DNA of 64,000 nt from Ampullaceana balthica. Lineage: Eukaryota; Mollusca; Gastropoda; Lymnaeidae. The stretch is taken from positions 667,001-731,000 of the forward strand of contig CALYLW010000162.1 of NCBI GenBank assembly GCA_944989445.1, read 5' to 3'. Under the pieces are notes generated by a model that searched no databases, had not been told where the DNA came from, and worked only from the letters and a program-made list of their open reading frames with translations. Shown one piece after another: positions 1 to 12,266 of the stretch (the stretch's first letter is position 1; each line of letters starts with the position of its first letter). The translations under genes and the position numbers were made by a program.

Positions 1-44
1 TAATCTAAGGATGTTAACACAGTTCGGTTTATGAAGGCTGGTTA

Positions 45-328
45 AACGTTTTTAAAAAACGCTTCACGCGGGTTACGATATTACAATGTAGACCTTAACT
101 AAATAAATAATAAATACTTAAATGACAATAAAAGTGATTTGAAACATAATTATTTTTAAAAAGAATATAAAGTTGTGGTTTTTTTGGGGGGTGGGGGTGT
201 CAAAGCCTTGTTACGTATTTTTAGACTGGTGGGGGGGGGGTCTAACTTTTTGTGACGACGCGTGACGAGGGGGGGGGGAGGTTTAAAAAATCGGCCAAAA
301 TCGCGTGACGTCATTTATGGACGGCCCT
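45..328 (+). mobile_element. MITE copy 1 (GGGGCCGTCC family), left part missing
   Basis: This is a copy of a roughly 400-bp non-autonomous DNA element found four times in the window (also at 35139, 38213 and 46995). The right terminus is clear: it ends in the inverted repeat GACGTCATTTATGGACGGCC, preceded by G-rich tracts and the pair of GTGACGACG/CGTGACGAG motifs that all copies share. The left terminus is not found, so the copy is truncated or diverged near the window edge. It carries no coding capacity. Confidence 0.7.
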
Positions 329-330
329 TT

Positions 331-2459
331 AGGAAATACTTTTTTTGAAAGTTTTTAGCGCGCTTTTGAAATAAAATCAACGTTATTAAATACGATCTTT
401 TAAATTAATGTCCTGAACTTTTTTTTTCTCCATAAAATTATACTTCATCATATTTGCCTGCAGATCACACAATTGTGAATAGGAACCTGTTAATGGAAGA
501 TTAAAGCATTAAATTCCGTTGATTTTCTTCTCGCCAATGTTTTGTGGATGTTTCTATTGTAATGTCAAACTAAATATAGAACCTTCCAAAGGACCTGGTT
601 TCTGCAAAGATATCACTTACCCTGCACAACACAAACCTGTAAAAAGGCGGTAGAGGTAATTAAGCTGGGGAACTCCACAGGTTGTGTGAGGGGGGTTGCC
701 GTGCAAGGACGGGGTGCTTTACAGGTGAGGTAGGTGCTCAATAAAATTGGTCCGAGTGCCTCAAGGGTAGGACGTGCGTGCTTCAAACAAATATATGTAT
801 ATATATTGCGGGCCTGTCTCTGCCGCAGTTTATTAACTTAAATACTTCAAAGTGTGTACGGGAGACGTCCATCTTATACCAGCCAAGCCTGAATACGATC
901 CCATTATTCAATAACTGCGCCACTGCATACATAAAAAAAAATACCCCATAGCTTCTTACCTGTTGATTCTGAAAACCAATTAGCAATCTTTTTTAAAAAG
1001 AATATCCTTCAAGGAGCGCTGCTCAAATTAAAACAAATGTGATCGTTAAAAACTAGTTAAATAACCGTTTCTGCTTATCTATCCATCCTTCCGTTTCTCT
1101 ATTTGTCAATTTAAACGGTTTTCTTTGAATGAAGTAGAAGAAAACTCCGAATTCCAATACCAGAAAAACTATTTAAAAAAAATAGGTCAGCCTGAAGACC
1201 TTCCAGACTATGCATGTCACCGCCAAGCGTGCTTCCTGGGATAAAACGCTCTTGGACAGTTTCAATGCTCCGTCCATGTTGGTCTGGGTAACAGAAGATT
1301 GTGCGGCGTGATGGAAATACAAAAGAGACAGAAAAAGTCACTCGCATTGTGTTAAAAAGATTTTGGAGCTGTGTGTATGGGGGGGGGGAGAGGGTGGTCG
1401 TCACGGCCAAAGCCACTCCACGTGTCCGGTTCCTGAAACATAAATATTCTTAGGTTAGAGTGACCTATATCAGATTTTTTTTTAAAGTTATCGATTTCAC
1501 TCTAGATATTTCTACACTGATATTTCCCTGTAAAATATATCAACTTTGGATAATAAAAGTAAACTAATTGGTTAGTTCACGTTTTTATTATTGAATAGAA
1601 AATTCATAGTGTATATATTAATCATCAATTTTATTATAATTTTGTTTTCAAAATTTCACAAGGGTTTAAAACACTTAGAAGTAAGTTTTACTAGATCAAC
1701 ACTGTTTGCAAACTTTCATTAACAACTATAAAAAAAAACAAGAAGTAAAAAAGAATTAAGTTATATCTTCATGTCGTGGGCGTTTAAGTTATACTAATTT
1801 TGCTTTCACCGAAGCCACTCTCCATCACGGAGAATTTCCCGCTTTACAAGCCAGACGAAAGTATGGATCTGAAAGTCTCCACGCAATCACATCATTTCAT
1901 GCCCCCATGGGCTTAGATCGCCGCGGTGGGCAATATCACTTCATGGCGATGGGCATCGGTCTGCCGGACAGTGCGGCAGCTATTAGTGACCTGTGTCCAG
2001 CCACTTTGTTTATATTGTTAGAGTGGAAATGCTGTTGCACATTTACATAATGGAATTTCGGTTTTAAAGATTTAAATCATGCAACGATTCTTAAGAAATA
2101 GTTTAGGTATCGATATTAAAATAAAAGATTTAAGAGCAATTTTAATTTGTTCTGCTAGTTCTTCCGTCGTAATCGATCAAGATGATTTCGAAAACAGGAT
2201 ATTGTCTGTCTCTGATACTCCTAGTTCTTATCATGGCACACAACTCGTAAGAATAATAATGATAATAATAATATCAACATTAATTACATAATATTAATTA
2301 TTAGAACATGAAATTATATTTAAAAAGCGGAATATTTGTTACAAGTCATATTTAAAATAATAATAATAATAATAAAGTAAAGAAAGTGAATAACTAATGA
2401 CTAAACACACTATCTAAAAGGAGTCTTACAGTACGCCCACAATGCACACGTTTGCACAA
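331..2459. other. Unassigned AT-rich stretch
   Basis: I see no recognisable gene here. The sequence holds a short TA-alternating run near 786-806, a moderately GC-rich single-copy patch at about 1805-2010, and short (AAT)n tracts near 2249-2283 and 2356-2376. The few open frames are short and match no family I know. Confidence 0.4.
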
Positions 2460-2796
2460 TCCTATATAATAAAAGACCAGTTTCTGTCCGGTCAACGATA
2501 GCGATTGGTCCCTCAAACACATGTGACTCCTACAGCCAATCATATTGAACACGTTTACGCGGACGTTCAAAACGAATTATTTTTGGTGCAGTATTTCTTC
2601 CAAGACTTTATTTTGAGTTATGCGCGTTGAGATTTATAGGCAAAAGCTCTGTTTTTACGAGTTATTTATTTTAACTATGATGAATAGTATTTTTAACGTG
2701 ATGCTCATGTGTGCCCGTCGAGACGGCTGTTGGAGCGGAGTTACAACATGCCACCGAACGGTGGCGGAACGTCATTGGACGGCCTTTGTTGCTCGT
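2460..2796 (+). mobile_element. Helitron-like repeat, copy 1
   Basis: This segment of about 337 bp is closely repeated in the same orientation at 8321-8666. It begins after an A with TCCTATATAATAAAAG, which resembles the 5' TC terminus of animal Helitrons. It contains the module GATTTATAG...CTGTTTTTACGAG, which also occurs near the ends of the inverted-repeat elements at 11508, 20361 and 54729. Similarity between the two copies stops at GCTCGT with no clear CTRR end, so it is either truncated at the 3' side or a different class. It is non-coding. Confidence 0.6.
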
Positions 2797-3137
2797 TGAA
2801 ATATAATATCCCCCAACTGTAGAGAAGTATTACTAAATACCAGAGCATTGGTTAAAATTTCTTCCACCAATTATTTTTTTAACGGTTTATACTTCAGAAT
2901 TCACGAGACACGTCATCACTCATGGTTTATAACTTATATTCCAGTAGACATGGTCATAAATCAAGGGAAGCAATTATTTTCAGTGGTTCTCACGTTACAT
3001 ATAGTACGTATTACTTCAATACATGTTTGTATCACCTTGTTTAAACCTTAAAATATTTTTATTAGAGTTTCCAAAAAAAAATTGTTAAAAGGTTTGGGAT
3101 GGAGGGGAAAAACGATATGTGTGTGTGTTAGTGTGTG

Positions 3138-3169
<32 letters not shown>

Positions 3170-3192
3170 ATTGTTTGTGAGGGCTGGGTTAA
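2797..3192. other. Unassigned stretch with (GT)n tract
   Basis: I see nothing coding here. An interrupted (GT)n microsatellite at about 3117-3172 lies just upstream of the LINE tail that follows. Confidence 0.5.
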
Positions 3193-3411
3193 ATATAATT
3201 TTCTACCAGTACATATTCGGAGTATTTCAACTACCGAGGCTGCACTAAAAACACATCTCTTTATTCTTTACTTTCAAAATCAATTAAACGACATTCGAAC
3301 ATGATAAACTTATTTAATATGCACCGTAATGTCATTATATGTTGTATTTTGAACATGAATGTTTTACATTTAATGAATTAATAATTATGTAAAGCGCTAT
3401 ATAAATTATCA

Positions 3412-3443
<32 letters not shown>
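3193..3443 (+). mobile_element. LINE B (CR1/L2-like) 3' tail, copy 1
   Basis: This is a heavily 5'-truncated non-LTR retrotransposon. Its first part encodes the last residues of a CR1/L2-type polymerase: LPVHIRSISTTEAALKTHLF matches the family pattern N-S-L-P-x-H-I-R-S...K-T-H-L-F. A stop follows, then a 3' UTR ending in GTAAAGCGCTATATAAAT and a (TTA)n microsatellite tail up to 3443. The same tail appears in opposite orientation at 44090 and 52871. The copy is inactive. Confidence 0.75.
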
Positions 3444-3446
<3 letters not shown>

Positions 3447-4240
3447 GAAATTTATTTCTTGACATTATATGACATTTTAATTAGGATTTTTTTTCACAAA
3501 TTTAAAGTTATAAAAATGTAAAAGTATTTATTGGTCTAAATCTACAAGTCTAAAGAAATTAATTCGATTAGCATCAAGGTTCAGATGCATGACACATAGA
3601 ATTCTCGTGATTCTTTACGGCGATTTAATCTGACCAGCAATCTGTGTTGACCACCACACAGTGAAGTTAAACACATTGCTTATAGCTCTTAGGGCACTTC
3701 CCTGTGTCTATCAGGGAGTTTATCTTGACAATATGTTTATTTATTCGTGTAGGGGAGTCGAGAGGTTAGTATGTACAGCGCCTTTAGATGTGGACTTTGT
3801 AATGAGGTATTGATAACAAAAAACAAACATGTTATTTAGAAAACTTTAATATCAATATTGTTTTATTGGGTCGTACTTCTAACTCTAGCTTGGTCCGTCT
3901 TATTTTTCTATGGTGTAGAGTACAACAAAGATTAAGTGCGCGTGTTTTGGAGTCGATCTAACTGAGAAAAATCTAGACATAACTTCTAAGTACTAGTTGT
4001 TTCTAGACAGCACGACAAAAATAACGTGGATATGTGAAGTACATTCTGAGATAATTGTGATTCCACAATACTGTCACGCCTATCTGCTCTATGATTCGTC
4101 TTTTATGCAAGAAATACCACTTCCCCAGCTGTGAAAAATAAACTTTTAAAATGTAACAATCTGCAAGTTCACAACGGCCTTGATCTTTCGATTCAAACGA
4201 CGCCATCACATTATTCAGTCTGCTCTTACGTAGAAATCAC
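3444..4240. other. Unassigned stretch
   Basis: No gene or repeat family is recognised here. The sequence is AT-rich and appears single-copy within the window. Confidence 0.35.
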
Positions 4241-4243
4241 TAT

Positions 4244-4385
4244 CTGTCTATACATCTCAGTCACAACTTGTCTATATCTCAGTCACAATCTGTCTTAATC
4301 TCTCAGACAAAACCTGTCTTAATCTCTCAGTCCCAACCTGTTTTAATCTATCAGTCACAACCTGTGTATAGATATCAGCCACAAA
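4244..4385. repeat. Degenerate ~27-bp tandem repeat
   Basis: About five diverged units share the core TCTCAGTCACAACCTGTCT followed by a short AT-rich spacer. The units differ in length and sequence, so this is an old array. Confidence 0.6.
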
Positions 4386-5050
4386 CTAACCTTACTGTAC
4401 CACACCATCTTTTCCCATATCTCTAAGCAATAACTTCATTAAAAAAAGCACCACGTGACATATATAAGCTATATTTTCCTTATATTCCTATTCATCTACA
4501 ATAGTACAGTAAATGATACACCGCATTTGTGTATATATATTTTTTTACTACTTGATAAGCCGCAGGAAAATGGTCTATTTGTTCCTTCACACGTTGTATG
4601 ACGCAATCAAAACACTTTACGTCAACACTGCTTTTCGGGCTGGCTAGACGCATTCCATTTCCGCTCACATGTCAGGCCCGTGATATCTGGCGCCATGAGT
4701 TTATTTGTTTAGGAAAGATAATTTTTACTCCGATATTTTTTTGTATAGTTTTGCAACTAGATGAATTAGTTGGTGCATAAACGTCATATTTTCCCCGCCA
4801 CAACCCATAGAGGGCCTGGGCCTCTCAGCGATGATAAGCAACTCCATCCGATCCTTGGCCCTTCGCCTCCATGTCCGTCTTCAGGCTTCCATGCCCGGAA
4901 CCCAAGCATTTACGCCCGGACTCACAGTCTCCATGTCCGGACCTCAAGCCACCATGTCCGGATCCCTAGCATTTGTGGATCTTGCGCCCACAATCCGACT
5001 CATTTTAATTTGTAACTAAATGAGGTATGAATTAGGTGGGTACTGAATAG
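4386..5050. other. Unassigned stretch with degenerate CATGTCCGGA motif
   Basis: The interval 4860-4985 holds several diverged units of about 21 bp built around CATGTCCGGA or CATGCCCGGA. They are open in two frames for about 60-80 codons, but the translation is low-complexity and matches no known family. The rest shows nothing recognisable. Confidence 0.4.
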
Positions 5051-5052
5051 CG

Positions 5053-5215
5053 TGTAGGTTCTACAGAATGACAGGTAGGTTGTACAGAGTGACAGGTAGG
5101 TTCTACAGAATCACTGGTAGATTCTATAGAATGACTGGTATGTTCTACAGAATGACAGGTAGGTTCTACAGAATCACATGCAGTTTATACAGAACCATTT
5201 GCAGGTTCTAAAAAA
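5053..5215. repeat. 21-bp minisatellite
   Basis: About eight units of GTAGGTTCTACAGAATGACA plus G occur here, with increasing divergence toward the right edge. It is a simple tandem array with no coding signal. Confidence 0.8.
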
Positions 5216-6234
5216 TCACGGGCGTTCTCTATTAACCTCCAAAAATTTAATGGCAGCTGGGCGATTTAAAGGAGATACGCATTTTAAATCAAGTCAGAAT
5301 GTAAATATGAAAGATTTGAATGGAAAGTTATTGTTAAAAACAGAATTGGCCCGAAGAGTGAGTCACTATAGATGTGCATCTTCTTGACTGTCGCAGCATG
5401 TCGTTTTTGGCAATTGAGCCAATGTAATGTACTTCTTTAAAAATGGTATGCAAAAAAAATATTATTAAAAATTAAATCATGTTTTGAAAGCAGATGTCAT
5501 TGGTCAATATGACGTAATTTAATACCCAGGAACACATGCAGCTTTAAAAAATATGTTGAGGAAGTGAGAAATTCGTCTGCACAAGATAAGAAAATTTCCG
5601 TCTTTGTAAGAGTGCCTCAACTTGATTGAACTACCGACAATAATGGGCAGTCATGAAATAGTCGCCCCTAGTCTTTGAAGGAGTTTATCAACGACAAAAA
5701 AATTTGTTTTAAATAAAAAATCTAAAGACTTTTTTTTCTCTGAACAAAGTCGCGATCACAAAATCGAGTTGAGCATGTTAGACAAGAGTGCACAAAGATG
5801 TTAATTTAATAATGACAGAAATTCCTGAATTCATCATAATTCAATATTTCAATTGAATCAAACGCACTCATTAAAAAAATTGTCTATGAGATAAGGTAAA
5901 CATGAAAGTTTGTTGACAATAATTAAGAACTTTTCGTGACGTTGTTTGAATTAAGAAGTAGACTTTAAACTAATTAAATGACATCAAGATTTGCTGAGTT
6001 TATACAACAGAAACATGTTTCAGCTGTAAAAAAAAAGAAAGAAATTATTCCCACTTCAAAACAGAAGTGCCGCGCAATGATGCGATGAAGAGTTGTCAGA
6101 GGAGGTAATCTTGGACACTTTACTCATGTCTTGAAGAGTTTGCTAGAAGCGCTAACAATTTAATGATAGTTTTCGAAATAAACGCCTTTGAAAAATGAAA
6201 GCATAGACGTTTTCTGGTGCTAAATTCTGCATTC
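5216..6234. other. Unassigned stretch
   Basis: This is AT-rich sequence with no recognisable gene, RNA or repeat family. Open frames are under 70 codons. Confidence 0.35.
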
Positions 6235-6415
6235 ATGATTGCAACTGAATTTCATTCATAATGGCTACTGAATTACATTCATAGTTGCTACTGAATTACA
6301 TTATTAGGTTTTTTAAATGCTTCTGAATTTCATTCATGGTTTCTACCGTATTACATTTATCATTGCTACTGAATTATATTCATTTTTTGCCACTTAATTA
6401 AATCCACGAATGTTA
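6235..6415. repeat. Degenerate ~24-bp tandem repeat
   Basis: About seven diverged units share the core TGCTACTGAATTACATTCAT. It is an old, non-coding array. Confidence 0.6.
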
Positions 6416-6890
6416 CGGTGTGACTTTCCCCACCTTTCAGTGAATTATCTCCTATTTCACCAATTCCGCCTAGGGTGGTAATAACCCGTCTAGCCCTAAG
6501 ACTTCCAACAGGAACCTAAATGTTACGGCAACTGGGCGTATCAAAGGGCCGCCAGTGTTTGGCTTTAATCATAACCATCTCTTTGACAACGTCTTTGCTA
6601 TCTGCGAGTCCATGTGATGGTAATCAACTTACGCAATGACAAGCTCAACATCCCGTTGACGTAGCCAAAAACACGGGCTCCGATGATTAGGTTATAAATC
6701 AAATCTAGCTTCGGTTTAAAAAAAAAGAAGAAGCTAAAAGCAAAATCCAAAGGGTACAACATAAAATAAGATGTTCTTAACTTAAATGGCGACAAAGAAC
6801 ATGTATTTGGTAGAAGTAATGAAAATGAGGAAATCGGTATAAAAAAGGAAAGTCTCTGTTTTCACCATACGTACCCTCCCAATACCATCC
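6416..6890. other. Unassigned stretch
   Basis: I see no gene here. Two similar phrases beginning TGTTACGG occur near 6413 and 6521, but I cannot build them into an LTR or a repeat with confidence. Confidence 0.35.
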
Positions 6891-7656
6891 AGTGTCGCCA
6901 ATAACCACATTGTACCAAACAGTGCCACACATATTCACCCAGTGCCACCCAGTGCCGCCCTCAACACCCATTACACTCAGTACCACCTATAATCACCCAT
7001 TGCAAACCCATAACAAACAAGTGCCACCCACAAAAACCCAGTGCCACCTATAATCACCCAGTGCCACCTATAATCACCCAGTCCAGTGCCACCTATAATC
7101 ACCCAGTGCCACCTATAATCACACAGTGCAACCCATAATCACCCAGTGTCACCCATAATCACCCAGTGCCATCTATAATCACCCAGTGCCACCTATAATC
7201 ACCCAGTGCCACCTATAATCACCCAGTGCCAGCTATAATCACCCAGTGCCACCCATAATCACCCAGTGCCACCTATAATCACCCAGTGCCACCTATAATC
7301 ACCCAGTGCCACCTATAATCACCCAGTGCCACCTATAATCACCCAGTGTCACCTATAATCACCCAGTGTCACCTATAATCACCCAGTGCAAACCCATAAC
7401 AAACAAGTGCCACCCAAAAAACCCAGTGCCACCTATAATCACCCAGTGCCACCTTTAATCACCCAGTGCCACCTATAATCACCCAGTCCAGTGCCACCTA
7501 TAATCACCCAGTGCCACCTATAATCACCCAGTGCCACCCATAATCACCCAGTGCCACCTATAATCACCCAGTGCCACCTATAATCACCCAGTGCCACCCA
7601 TAATCACCCAGTGCCACCTATAATCACCCAGTGCCATGTACCTATAATCACCCAGT
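6891..7656. repeat. 20-bp minisatellite with block duplication
   Basis: Roughly 38 units of CAGTGCCACCTATAATCACC are present. The array has a higher-order feature. An irregular segment reading AAACCCATAACAAACAAGTG followed by an A-rich variant and later a CAGTCCAGTGCC unit occurs twice, near 7003-7090 and 7387-7492. This implies that a block of about 0.4 kb was duplicated. Point variants cluster at two or three unit positions. Confidence 0.9.
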
Positions 7657-8320
7657 AGTTCTACTTCTTAAGGAGATGGTATGAGTGTGTGTGGACGAAA
7701 TTTTCTAAATTTAAAATTTATTGTCATGAATATTTCAAAACTTTGAAACGATGGCCATCTATTTATTTGTTATGTTGGATATTAAATATAAGTTTTAAAT
7801 TAATGGATCTTGCCACACGAATCCGGATTGGAACACAACTCTAATTTCATTAATTAGACTTAATCTCACTTAAACCAATGCCAGATATCCTCCTCCCCCA
7901 CCCCCACACTGCCTCACTACACACACGATCAAGCTCGCAGTAGCCAAGAATTAACTCGTTATCACGAAGTTCTTTAGAAGAAAAGTTTTTTTTAAAAAAG
8001 CTGCACGTTCTTCAAGATTAGGCCAGGAATATATTTCATAGAAAATGTACAAAGCATCTAAGGTATGTATTTGGGGTGAAAAGAAAAAATAATTAATTCA
8101 TGTTAGTAAGTGATTCCTTAGACACTGAATAATAAGGAAGTGAATATTGCTAGCGAAATGCCAGCCATTGAAACAAAAGTAGAGGCTAAGCGATAGCCTG
8201 TATTCATTCAAAATATACCTCCTCTAAAATACTTTTTGTATTTCATGATGATTGTAGGTGTGTAACGTTTTATATTAGATGTAGATTAGAAATGGGAAAT
8301 CTTTAACTTTAAAGTTTCTA
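7657..8320. other. Unassigned stretch
   Basis: This is AT-rich sequence with one pyrimidine-rich patch near 7890-7920. No gene or repeat is recognised. Confidence 0.35.
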
Positions 8321-8666
8321 TCCTATATAATAATCCTATGTAATAAAAGGCTATGTTGCGTGCGGTCGTCGATAGCGATTGGTCCCTCAAACACATACGA
8401 CTCAGCCAATCATATTGAACACGTTTACGCGGACGATCAAAACGAGTTATTTTTGGTGCAGTATTTCTTCCAATACTTTATTTTGAGTTATACGCGTTGG
8501 GATTTATAGTAAAAAGCTATGTTTTTACGAGTTACTTATTTTAACTATAATAAATAGTATTTTTGACGTGATGCACATGCATGCCGGTCGAGACGGCTGT
8601 TGGAGGGGAGTTACAACATGTCACCGAACGGTGGCGGAACATCATTGGACGGGCTTTGTTGCTCGT
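8321..8666 (+). mobile_element. Helitron-like repeat, copy 2
   Basis: This is the second copy of the repeat at 2460-2796, in the same orientation and similar over its whole length with scattered substitutions. Its 5' terminus is duplicated: TCCTATATAATAA is followed directly by TCCTATGTAATAAAAGG, so the element start may be 8321 or 8334. The A preceding each TC agrees with Helitron insertion. No 3' CTRR end is seen where the two copies diverge. Confidence 0.6.
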
Positions 8667-11019
8667 CTGTGATAATTATCATAAAGCACTAGCTCAAATA
8701 ATAAATATCCATTTCCTCGTTATATAAATAAGATATTATTACTACAGACGTAATCACTCTCAACCATCCATTTAACAATTATTCTAATCTGTGGAACGGT
8801 GTTACCAGAGATTCGGCAATGGAAAAAAAATCAGTTTGTACAGCCATTAAGTTAGTATCATATCAAAATGTAGCACCAATTATAAACATACGTGCGTCTT
8901 ACTTTAAAAATAGTTTTTTCTCTTTCAATTAAAAAGATTTTGAAAGGAATCTCTTCTGTCTGGAGTCTAGATCGATTGATGCAAGCGTACAATTTTATGT
9001 ACTTATTCTACCACACCACTAAAACCTCAGAAAATTTTGACAAGTGACTTTTACTTTTACTCGTGATTCTACCACACAAAAAAAATGCAATAAATGCACA
9101 CGTTACATGCAATTTTAGGCGAAGCCGCCAAAATATTTTTGTTTTTGTTGCTGTTGGAAACCTACATTCAATTATAACACAATCCCAACACATTCTTTAA
9201 ACCAGAGAAATAAATGTGTCTCATGGTAAGGTATCATTTACATGTAGCAATGATGTCCCAGGTGTGCGTCATCATTAACTTTTCTCGTTAAGCGTCAATG
9301 TTAGTACCGACTCTAGCTTCACTTGTTCAGTAAAATAATTTTGTATATAGGTAAATATCTATCTACAATAATCGGGAATCTTCATCCCGTTTTAAGAAAA
9401 TGCTGTTCTGACCACGGGGCAATTTGATTAGATTTAAAAGTGGTTTGAAAGAAAACTGACCTCTTTTCTGACACGAAACTTTCTCAACTCTTAAGAAATT
9501 AAACAATATAAAAGCCCAAGTCACTCTCTGTCTCTCTCAGTAGCGCTGAGGGACATAGTACACCAGTCCATAGCAGCTACAAAAGAAAGGTATCATTTTG
9601 GTTTCGAGATTAACAGAACGTGCGGTGTTTCTCGCCGTAAAGTATTATATGACGTCAATTACCCAAACAATTAAAAAATACTTGTGTACAATAAAACAAC
9701 AACTTAACTTACCGCTATAGCCAACTTATCATACACATGTAGCATTCTTCTCATACCACAATATCTCCCCATGTCCTGAACATTTACTAATTTCTGGCCT
9801 TATGTTGCACCCCGGAGAAAAAAAAACCCAACCAAACTTGCATCAGGTGTTTGAGTGTGTCTTTGATGTCACTAACGATTTAATAAGGCATTTCCTACTT
9901 TTAAAGGTGTGTCTACATGATAATGTTTACTATCCCCGAGGTAGATCAGGTACGTGAATGAGGTATGTGTGTGTGTGTGTGTGTGGAGGGGGGTGGTAGC
10001 CTGGGTTGGGTATCAACAAGATAGCTTAAAACTAGATGTTTTAATTAATATATTAATAAATTCTTAACTCAAATACATGCCTTTTTACTGAAATGAATGG
10101 AATTTTTTATAGTAAATTGTTGACGAGTTAAATGGCATTTTCAAAAAATAAAAACTTAGGAAATATTTTCAATTGAGAAACAATTATCTGAAAGTTCATA
10201 ATGGCAAGCGTTACTAGTAATTGGATCATTTTTAAGAATGGAGCGTTTCTTTGAAATAATGGGAGTAAATCATTTCATCTCCAAAAGCCGCTAATATTTC
10301 AGCAAATATACTCTAGAACCCAGACTGTGAGGTTTTGTCTGTACACTTATTAAAGAAAACTATTGCTATTGTCGACAACTCCTCAGCGCAGTTATCGGCA
10401 TCTTGACCACATAATTTATCTTGCCACCATCCAAACGAGACGAACAAACACCCAATTCGTGTTGATCCTACATCGGGTTTAAAGTAAAGACTGCGCATTA
10501 AAACGATCTCTGTTTAAATTTTACATTTTAAAAAAAACTTGATGTCACCCATTGTAATTTTTTTTTATTGGTGGGGATTGCACAATGTGAAGATTAATCT
10601 CCACACCCGCGAGTGATGGTGGATAATTTTTTGTAATACCGTGTGACTGGGTCCAAGGAGGAAAGCCCCGAGCAACAATTTCCTGTCTCCTATTGCTTCA
10701 TATGCAGTTGTTACCATTTTACAATTTTACCATTTTACACGTCCAACACATCCCAAGTCTCAATTTTTATTCAAGCATATTCGTTGCAGACATAATAAAC
10801 CGACCAGTGTAAGATGCCAAAAAAGGAAGCGATGTTTAAATAATAATTATCAACGGCAGAAATGAAGTATAGACTCTTAAGCAGTTAGAGAGAAATGTGT
10901 TTTTTTAATATGTAGAATTTAAGAGGGAAAAAGTTTCAAAACTTGTTGTTTGGGGAGGGGTGGTGGGGGCGAGAGGTACACGACAGTGTCAACTAAATGA
11001 AAATGAAATATGTTTTTGA
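8667..11019. other. Unassigned stretch
   Basis: Over 2.3 kb no gene, RNA or repeat family is recognised. A short (GT)n tract lies at about 9966-9984, followed by a G-rich run. Open frames are below 65 codons in all frames. Confidence 0.35.
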
Positions 11020-11145
11020 AACCTGAGAGAGAGAGAAAGAGAGAGAGGCAGAGCGAGAGAGTGAGAGAGGGAACGATATTGAGAGAGACATAGAGAGAGC
11101 CAGAGAGAGAGAGAGAGAGACAGACAGAGAGACAGACAGACAGAC

Positions 11146-11178
<33 letters not shown>

Positions 11179-11192
11179 GGGAAAGCTAACGC
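11020..11192. repeat. (GA)n-rich microsatellite
   Basis: This is an interrupted GAGA/GACA purine tract. The long serine/leucine-rich frame across it on the minus strand is a by-product of the repeat. Confidence 0.9.
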
Positions 11193-11507
11193 AAGAAATA
11201 TGTTTTGAAACAAGACGCAGAGAGCTAAAAGAATGAAATCTGTTTTTTGTGTTGTGGTCGATGAAAGCACCGCCAGCCCGGAGTACGTCTCAGCCGTTCC
11301 TTACAACCCTGTCTTGACAGGCAGCATTAGGGCCTTAATATTCCAGGCAGGCGTGTATCCCTCAAGGGCAAAGGTTCTCAGAGTATTCGCTTTGGGGTAC
11401 TTTAATTCAAATGACTACCAACATAATATTTACATTCACAGACTAATAATTTCCTTGTAGCGATTCTATAGTTTAAAGCAATTTTGGTTTACGAATTGGG
11501 TAATTAC
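11193..11507. other. Unassigned stretch
   Basis: No gene is recognised here. A 75-codon plus-strand frame at 11233-11460 has ordinary amino-acid composition but no family I recognise and no visible splice or promoter context. Confidence 0.3.
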
Positions 11508-11956
11508 ATCCCTTATATTAACTGGCTTTGTAAATTTTATCGGACTATCCCTAATCGGACTATTTTTAATATCCCAATGTTGAACCCCTTCCCTTTATCC
11601 AATCATTCTGAAAATTTGCACACATGTTCATTTTCGGTGATAGTATTTTTGTGAATTTTTGCGGACTTTGTCCATGTCTAGATTTAATTTAATTAAATAT
11701 TTAAATCCCTTATATTAATTTGCTTTGTAAGTTTAATCGGAACATCCGACCGACCGAACCGACTATTTGTTTCTTTCACGTGCCAGTTCAGTTGACGCCG
11801 ACCGTCGATGTTCACACCCCCTACCGTCCCTGCGCCCGGTTTTTAAAACCAGGGGAGATAATTCTGTTTCAGTCTGTAAATCTCGCGTTTAAACATAATC
11901 ACTACTTTTGTATGTGTCATATATAAGGGATTTATAGTCAAAAACTTTGTTTTTAC
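11508..11956 (-). mobile_element. Short-inverted-repeat element (ATCCCTTATAT family), copy 1
   Basis: Read on the minus strand, this element starts with GTTTTTGACTATAAATCCC followed by TTATATATGA, and ends with TTAATATAAGGGAT. The same start and end are seen at 20361-20882 and 54729-55278. A second internal end-like motif (AAATCCCTTATATTAA) at about 11705 suggests an internal duplication or nested copy. It is non-coding, and its class is uncertain; a Helentron-like or other non-autonomous element is possible. Confidence 0.55.
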
Positions 11957-12261
11957 ATCTATTTATTTTAGAATTATTTACATAGTTGTTATACTGTTGC
12001 CTTTTACATTCAAAACGAGTTATTTGAATTAAGGAAACTATGTTTTTCCATTTTTTTCAAATGTCAAAGCACTTTGTATGTAAGACAAAAAAAGTTCACA
12101 ATTAACATCGGAAACTGTGTTATAATTTCATGCGAACGTTGAACCCTTATAAAACAATGCACTAAAAAATTTCTCGTATGGAATCAAAACAATTTATTAT
12201 AAAACTATGCACTAATTGATTAAAAAAAACTAAACTGTTCTATCGTAAAGCCATGTAATCC
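11957..12261. other. Unassigned stretch
   Basis: This AT-rich sequence continues the shared phrase CTATTTATTTTA seen after the same module in the Helitron-like repeats at 2460 and 8321, but I cannot delimit an element. Confidence 0.3.
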
Positions 12262-12266
12262 TATAA

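Noticed and set aside
3610..3730. Weak resemblance to 5S rRNA around GTGAAGTTAAACACATTGC
   Set aside because: Only a short internal phrase is similar. The 5S ends and the conserved internal control elements could not be aligned.
6413..6540. Possible LTR boundary phrases beginning TGTTACGG
   Set aside because: The two phrases diverge after a few bases. No paired LTR, primer-binding site or polypurine tract was found.
10989..11270. Serine/leucine-rich minus-strand frame
   Set aside because: It is a translation of the (GA)n tract; a similar frame appears over the (GA)n tract at 50503-50715.
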